A program made the translations under genes and the position numbers. 21,391 bases of DNA. Origin: Acidimicrobiia bacterium (lineage in GTDB: Bacteria; Actinomycetota; Acidimicrobiia; Acidimicrobiales; Iamiaceae). This document shows positions 17,083 to 21,391 of the stretch, in pieces (positions within the stretch are counted from its first letter, which is position 1; each line of letters starts with the position of its first letter). Location of the stretch: positions 1-21,391 of the forward strand of contig JAFBAD010000066.1 in the NCBI GenBank assembly GCA_019247975.1. The letters are read 5' to 3'. Under the pieces are notes generated by a model. That model saw only the letters and a list, made by a program, of their open reading frames with translations, was not told where the DNA came from and searched no databases.

Positions 17083-17091
17083 AGAGATCGG

Positions 17092-19752
17092 TCACTCGAC
17101 CTTCGCGACGACGATGGCGCGGTCGTCGCTCGCGGGGCCGGTCTGGAAGCGGTCGACCGCGGCGCGGATGGCGTCGGCGATCTCGGCGGCCGAGCCGCCG
17201 GACGCGTCGCGCAGCGCGTCCATGAGGCGGACGTCGCCGAACAGCTCGCCCCCGGCGCCGCGCGCCTCGGTGATGCCGTCGGTGTAGAGGACGAGGGACT
17301 CCCCTGCGGCCAGCTCGACCGTGACCTCCGGGAGCGACGGCTCGGGCAGCACCCCGAGCAGCGTGCCGCCCACCTCGACCCGCTCGGCCCGGCCGTCGTG
17401 GCGCAGCACGATCGGGCGCGGGTGGCCACCGCAGGCGAGGCTGAACGTCGCCCGACCGGGTGACGTCTGCACCCGCACCAGCGCCGCGGTGCAGAAGCGG
17501 CTGTCGTCGATCTGGCCGAGGATCATGTCGCTGGTGTCGCGGAGGACCGCCGACGGGCTCTGCTCGCGCGCCGCGATCGCCCGCAGCGTGTTGCGGAACA
17601 GGCCGGTGACCGCAGCCGCGGCCGGGCCCTTCCCGCAGACGTCGCCGACCACGATCATCCACTCGCCCCCCTCGACCTGGAAGACGTCGTAGAAGTCGCC
17701 GCCGATGTCCATGCCGCCCTCGGCGACGCGGTAGCGGGCGGCCAGCTCGAGGTGAGCGATCGTCGGCAGCGCCGGCGGCAGCAGCGTCTGCTGCAGCGCC
17801 CGCGCGACGTCCTTGTGCAGCTCGAACAGGCGGGCGTTGTCGAAGGCGAGGCCGATGCGGCCGGCCAGCGTCGACAGCAGTGTCAGGTCGTCGGGCTCGA
17901 GGCGACGCTCGCCGGTGGCGACGAGGGTGAGCCCGCCGAAGACGCGACCGCGGGCGACGAGCGGCACCGCGATCGCCGAGCGGGGCGCCAGCGTGCGCAG
18001 CAGCGCGAGGTGCTCCTCGTCGGCCGCAGCCCCGACCAGATCGTCGTCGCCGATGTCCACCACCAGCTCGCCCTGGCCGGTCCGCACGGCCCGGCGGACG
18101 CTCCACAGCCCGTCGCCGCCCGCGTCGTGGCGCCGGGTGCGGGACTCGCGGACCAGCGGGATCATGTCGGGATCGCGGTGCAGCACCGTGACCTCGGAGA
18201 GCTCGCCGTCGTCGTCGAGGCGATCGACGACGCACCAGTCGCCGAGGCGGGGCACGACGAGGCCCGGCACCCGGAGGAGCACGGTCATCGGGTCGAGCGT
18301 CGCGATGAGGATCGGGCTCGCCTCGGAGAGGACGGCCAGGCGCTCGCGGGCGGCCTCGGCCTCGATGCGCCACTGGTGCTCGCGGTCGAGGAGGCGGGCC
18401 TGGACGTCCTCGACGAGCCGCCGCTCGGTGACGTCCGCGGCGATACCGATCATCTTCACCGGCCGGTCCTGCGCGTCGACCACCGTGCGGCCGCGGACCT
18501 CGAGCCACCGCTCCTCGCCATCGAGGCGCACCACCCGCATCTCGTTGTGGAAGTCCTCGCCGGCCTGCGCGGCGGCGACGACCTTGGTGGTGTGCTCCTC
18601 GCGATCGTCGGGGTGGATGATCTGGGTGAACGCGACCGGGTCGGACGTGAACGCGTTGGGGTCCACGCCGAGGACGTCGGCGAGGGTGCCCGACCACTGG
18701 ATCTCGTTGCGCAGGAAGTCCCAGTCCCAGCTGCCGAGCCCGCCGGCCGCGAGCGAGAGGTCGAGCCGGGCGAGGCTGTCGGTCAGCCGTCGCGCGCTGC
18801 GCCGCTCCTCGGTGACCTCGGTCAGCACGAGGCCGACCCCGAGCCGGTTGCCCGCTGCGAGCTCCACCGGGAACGCGGTGACTTGCCAGTAGCGGCGCCC
18901 GCCCGGCTGGGCTCGGCTGCGCACCATGGCGCGGTCGACGGCCCGGCCCTCGTCGAGCACCGACTGCGCGATGGGCACGACCCGGCGGGACAGGTCCTCG
19001 AGCGCCACCGCCAGCGGCGTGCCGACCTCGGCCGAACCGAGCTCGGCGAACGCGGCGTTCGCGTTGAGGATGCGCAGGTCGCCGTCGAGGATGGCGGTCG
19101 CGGCGGGCGAGTTGGAGAGCACGGTGTCGAGCAGCTCGCCCAGCTCGCTGCGCTCCTGGGCGGCGAGCTCCTTGTCCCGGACCAGACGGGTGTTCTCGAC
19201 CAGCAGGCCGCACTGCAGCGCCAGCGCCTCGACCATCTGCAGGCCCTCGGGGTCGAAGGGCCGGCCGTCGGCCATGACCAGCATGATCGAGCCGAGCAGC
19301 TTGCCCCCGGCGACCAGCGGGGCGACGGCGAGCGACTCGAGGCCGAGCCGCTTCCACACCGCTCGGGCCTCCTCGGAAGCCGCGACCATGTCGATCAGCT
19401 CGTCGCCGAGCCCCTCGTAGACCTGGGCCCCGCCGTTCGAGATCAGCTCCATGACCTCCGAACCGTCGGGCGTGGAGAAGGGCTGGGTCCTCCAGAGCTC
19501 CTCGATCAGGTCGCGCCGGGCCGGGTCGCGGTGGGCCGCCGCCACGCGGCGGATGCGACCGTCGGGTTCGCGCAGGCGGACCGTGCCCCAGTCGGCGACG
19601 GCCGGCACGATCCGGTCGAGGACGAGCGCGAGCGCGCGGTCGGGTTCGGCCTCCGTCGCGAGCATGCGCGACACGTCCGAGAGCAGGTGGGCCACGTCCT
19701 GATCGATGGGACCCCCCCGCCCCTCCTGAGCCCCCGTAGGCCCCTCGTGCAC
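17092..19752 (-). CDS. GAF/PAS multi-sensor PP2C-type (SpoIIE-like) serine phosphatase
   Basis: An 886-residue soluble signalling protein. Order: GAF domain (about 35-190, ending LLVENTRLV), PAS domain (about 210-315, SNSPAATAILDGDLRILNANAAF), a second PAS with PAC (about 328-445, GSWDWD... IGIAADVTERR), a further GAF (about 485-645), and a PP2C/SpoIIE phosphatase (about 665-886). The catalytic part keeps its metal-binding motifs GGDFYD (near 683), VVGDVCGKG, LYTDGITEAR and ASDDRAIVV. Such proteins usually dephosphorylate anti-sigma-factor antagonists in partner-switching stress pathways; no anti-sigma kinase or antagonist gene is nearby. No membrane helix is seen. The only start in this frame after the preceding stop codon is the GTG at 19752. 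It lies inside a repeat in the promoter region, so either the transcript is leaderless or translation begins further in. Confidence 0.9.
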   Translation of the reverse strand: MHEGPTGAQEGRGGPIDQDVAHLLSDVSRMLATEAEPDRALALVLDRIVPAVADWGTVRLREPDGRIRRVAAAHRDPARRDLIEELWRTQPFSTPDGSEVMELISNGGAQVYEGLGDELIDMVAASEEARAVWKRLGLESLAVAPLVAGGKLLGSIMLVMADGRPFDPEGLQMVEALALQCGLLVENTRLVRDKELAAQERSELGELLDTVLSNSPAATAILDGDLRILNANAAFAELGSAEVGTPLAVALEDLSRRVVPIAQSVLDEGRAVDRAMVRSRAQPGGRRYWQVTAFPVELAAGNRLGVGLVLTEVTEERRSARRLTDSLARLDLSLAAGGLGSWDWDFLRNEIQWSGTLADVLGVDPNAFTSDPVAFTQIIHPDDREEHTTKVVAAAQAGEDFHNEMRVVRLDGEERWLEVRGRTVVDAQDRPVKMIGIAADVTERRLVEDVQARLLDREHQWRIEAEAARERLAVLSEASPILIATLDPMTVLLRVPGLVVPRLGDWCVVDRLDDDGELSEVTVLHRDPDMIPLVRESRTRRHDAGGDGLWSVRRAVRTGQGELVVDIGDDDLVGAAADEEHLALLRTLAPRSAIAVPLVARGRVFGGLTLVATGERRLEPDDLTLLSTLAGRIGLAFDNARLFELHKDVARALQQTLLPPALPTIAHLELAARYRVAEGGMDIGGDFYDVFQVEGGEWMIVVGDVCGKGPAAAAVTGLFRNTLRAIAAREQSPSAVLRDTSDMILGQIDDSRFCTAALVRVQTSPGRATFSLACGGHPRPIVLRHDGRAERVEVGGTLLGVLPEPSLPEVTVELAAGESLVLYTDGITEARGAGGELFGDVRLMDALRDASGGSAAEIADAIRAAVDRFQTGPASDDRAIVVAKVE

Positions 19753-19775
19753 GTCGCAAATCGTACGTGCACGTC
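19746..19775. repeat. Two direct CGTGCACGTC repeats with exact 20-base spacing
   Basis: CGTGCACGTC occurs at 19746-19755 and 19766-19775, and each copy is followed three bases later by AATC, so the repeat unit is about 17 bases with 14 matches. The second copy sits in the 10-base perfect palindrome ACGTGCACGT (19765-19774). The site lies in the gap between the divergent phosphatase and enoyl-CoA hydratase genes; the first copy covers the phosphatase GTG start. It looks like a tandem operator, by inference. Confidence 0.45.
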
Positions 19776-19813
19776 AGGAATCCTGCGTCGCGGCGTGGTG
19801 ACAGAGTTGGGAG

Positions 19814-20653
19814 GTGCAGGTCACCGAGCTCAAGGTCGTCCGATACGAGAAGGACCAGCAGGTCGCGCTGATCACCCTCAACCGTCCTGACCGGCTGAAC
19901 GCGTGGACCGGTCGCATGCACACCGAGTACCGCTGGTGCCTCGCATCCGCCGAGGCCGATGCGGACGTGCGCGCGATCGTGGTCACCGGCGCCGGTCGGG
20001 GGTTCTGCGCCGGCGCCGACACCGCCGCGCTCGGGGGCCACGCGCGGGCCGGCCGGTACGACCCCGGCACGCCCGACGAGCTGGCCCGGCCCGGCTACGG
20101 CGTGCGCCCCGAGTACGACCACCCGTTCGCGTTCCACTTCGGCATGCGCCTGCCGGTCATCGCCGCGATCAACGGACCGGCCGCCGGCGTCGGCCTGGTG
20201 CTCGCCTGCTTCTGCGATGTCCGCTTCGCGGCCGCCGGCGCGAAGCTCACCACCTCGGCCGGGCGGCTCGGACTGCCGGCGGAGTACGGCCTGTCGTGGG
20301 TGCTCCCCCGGCTCGTCGGCGCCGGCCACGCGGCGGACCTCCTGATCTCCAGCCGGTTGGTGGACGCAACCGAAGCGGCCACGATGGGGCTCGTGAACCG
20401 GGTCCTCCCCCCCGCCGAGCTGCTGCCGGCCGCGGTCGGCTACGCCCGCGACATCGCCACGTCGATCTCGCCCGACTCGGCCCGCGCCGCGAAGGCCCAG
20501 CTCTACGCGGACCTCCACGGCGACGTCGGCTTCGCCGTCGCGCGGTCCGAGGCGCTGCTCGAGCAGATGGTGCAGGGGCCCGACTTCGCCGAGGGCGTGG
20601 CGGCCTGGAGCGAGAAGCGCACGCCGCAGTGGCCCACCCGAGGAGCCCGGTGA
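19814..20653 (+). CDS. Enoyl-CoA hydratase/isomerase-family protein
   Basis: A 279-residue crotonase-fold protein. TLNRPDRLNAW (21-31) is the usual CoA-binding entry, GRGFCAGADT (61-70) and NGPAAGVGL (120-128) provide the two backbone amides of the oxyanion hole, and Glu157 in LGLPAEYGLSWVLPRLVG stands where one catalytic glutamate is expected. Members hydrate enoyl-CoA in fatty-acid breakdown or catalyse isomerisation, dehalogenation or other CoA-ester chemistry; exact substrate is open. Residues 75-108 (GHARAGRYDPGTPDELARPG...) form a longer loop than in short family members, a common site of substrate variation. An in-frame TGA at 19799 makes the GTG at 19814 the earliest start; GGGAG touches it directly, too close for a normal ribosome-binding site. 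The stop overlaps the next gene's GTG as GTGA. Confidence 0.9.
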   Translation: MQVTELKVVRYEKDQQVALITLNRPDRLNAWTGRMHTEYRWCLASAEADADVRAIVVTGAGRGFCAGADTAALGGHARAGRYDPGTPDELARPGYGVRPEYDHPFAFHFGMRLPVIAAINGPAAGVGLVLACFCDVRFAAAGAKLTTSAGRLGLPAEYGLSWVLPRLVGAGHAADLLISSRLVDATEAATMGLVNRVLPPAELLPAAVGYARDIATSISPDSARAAKAQLYADLHGDVGFAVARSEALLEQMVQGPDFAEGVAAWSEKRTPQWPTRGAR

Positions 20654-21391
20654 GCGAACCCGCCGAAGTCGCGGCCGAACCACCGCTCGCCGACCTGGCG
20701 ATCGGCGCGTTCACCGAGCACGGACCCTGGGAGATCCACCTCGACCACCTGCCCTGGCGGGCAGCGGTCCCCGAGGTGCGGGCTCGCGTCCGTCGCGAGC
20801 TGCCCGAGCTGGTCCGCCCACGGCGGTTGCCACCCGGCCTGCGGGTCGTGCGGGTCGCCCGCAAGCTCGGCACCGCGCTCGTCGCATGGGCGCTCATCGA
20901 GCGGCGTAAGGGCAACCCGACGTCGCGCGCCGGCATCTCGCGCCGGCTGCGCATCGCGGCCGAGGCGCTCGGACCGACGTACATCAAGCTCGGCCAGATC
21001 ATCTCGTCCGGCGAGGGCATCTTCCCGGCCGAGCTGGTCGGCGAGTTCCGCAAGTGCCGCGACCAGGTGCCGCCCGAGCCGTTCCCGGTCGTCCGCGAGG
21101 TGGTGGAGGCCGATCTCGGCCGGCCGCTGCACGAGGTGTTCTCGTCGTTCGAGCGCCGGCCGCTCGCGGCGGCGTCGATCGCCCAGGTCCACGCGGCGAC
21201 GCTGGTCACCGGCGAGGAGGTCGTGGTCAAGGTCCAGCGGCCGTCGGTCGGCCGCCTGGTCCACCAGGACCTGCGAGCGATGGCGTGGCTGGCCCCGTTC
21301 CTGGTCGGGCGCATCCCGATCGCTGCGCTCGCCAACCCGCCGGCGCTGGTCGACCTCTTCGCCGAGACGATCACCGAGGAGCTCGACTTCC
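20650..21391 (+). CDS. AarF/UbiB (ABC1) family kinase-like protein, 3' truncated by window
   Basis: The frame is open to the window end and gives 247 residues. An N-terminal leader of about 90 residues precedes the family core: LGPTYIKLGQIISS (108-120) with the KxGQ motif, an alanine-rich loop LAAASIAQVH (172-181) replacing the usual glycine-rich loop, EVVVKVQRP (190-198) with the nucleotide-binding lysine at 194, and ITEELDF (241-247). These features define UbiB/ADCK atypical kinases, known in ubiquinone and lipid metabolism as ATPases rather than ordinary protein kinases. The catalytic loop and any C-terminal membrane helices lie beyond the window. Translation is coupled to the enoyl-CoA hydratase gene by a GTGA overlap. 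In menaquinone-using actinobacteria the role is unsettled; lipid or quinone-related function is inference. Confidence 0.9.
   Translation, partial: MSEPAEVAAEPPLADLAIGAFTEHGPWEIHLDHLPWRAAVPEVRARVRRELPELVRPRRLPPGLRVVRVARKLGTALVAWALIERRKGNPTSRAGISRRLRIAAEALGPTYIKLGQIISSGEGIFPAELVGEFRKCRDQVPPEPFPVVREVVEADLGRPLHEVFSSFERRPLAAASIAQVHAATLVTGEEVVVKVQRPSVGRLVHQDLRAMAWLAPFLVGRIPIAALANPPALVDLFAETITEELDF

Noticed and set aside
13403..17086. The paired palindromes as ends of a transposon carrying the cys genes
   Set aside because: Each copy is a self-contained hairpin at a convergent junction, the enclosed genes are core sulfur metabolism, and no transposase or target duplication is visible.
19776..19785. 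CAGGA-A-TCCTG mini-palindrome after the second direct repeat
   Set aside because: Five-base arms are too short to call separately from the neighbouring direct repeats.
17081..20683. A 1200-codon minus-strand frame spanning the phosphatase and the enoyl-CoA hydratase genes
   Set aside because: It crosses two clear genes and a palindrome, and reads as Arg/Gly/Pro-rich shadow. The GAF/PAS/PP2C frame at 17092-19752 is the real one.

Overview
The window is about 21.4 kb of very GC-rich, gene-dense chromosomal DNA. Short spacers, many GTG starts and repeated stop/start overlaps point to a high-GC actinomycete. The strongest lineage marker is a fused E2/E1-type 2-oxoglutarate enzyme (Kgd) at 5873-9559, an arrangement typical of Actinomycetota. 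An acidimicrobial relative is my best guess but is inference only. I see no transposase, integrase, CRISPR array, tRNA or rRNA. No stretch over 300 bases lacks a gene.

Layout. 1-1415 (+): the 3' end of a HAD hydrolase, an SRPBCC-fold protein and a nitroreductase-family flavoprotein. 1388-4482 (-): a large LuxR/LAL-type ATPase regulator followed by a small ferredoxin-like-looking protein. 4615-5868 (+): a secreted seven-repeat protein, probably a beta-propeller, divergent from the regulator. 5873-11357 (-): a DUF421 membrane protein, an amidohydrolase and Kgd, read in that order. 11373-13405 (+): the ABC-F translation factor EttA and a small membrane protein. 13441-16189 (-): cysD-cysN-cysC, the sulfate activation operon. 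16262-17038 (+): a CysQ-like phosphatase, divergent from cysD. 17092-19752 (-): a GAF/PAS/PP2C phosphatase. 19814-21391 (+): an enoyl-CoA hydratase/isomerase and the 5' part of an AarF/UbiB-type kinase-like protein, cut by the window edge.

How the genes work together. CysD and CysN make APS from sulfate and ATP, with GTP hydrolysis. CysC phosphorylates APS to PAPS. The divergent CysQ-type enzyme would recycle PAP or limit PAPS, so 13.4-17.0 kb is one coherent sulfur-activation module. Kgd serves the oxoglutarate step of the TCA cycle. EttA couples translation to energy state. The PP2C protein is a multi-sensor signalling phosphatase whose partner is not visible here.

The most unusual DNA-level feature is a pair of nearly identical 39-41 base palindromes, 3.6 kb apart. 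Each sits exactly between convergent genes, and the first has both stop codons built into its ends. Operator-like repeats are visible in three divergent intergenic regions. I found no convincing evidence of a wholly new multi-gene system. The regulator plus secreted propeller pair is the least understood gene set.
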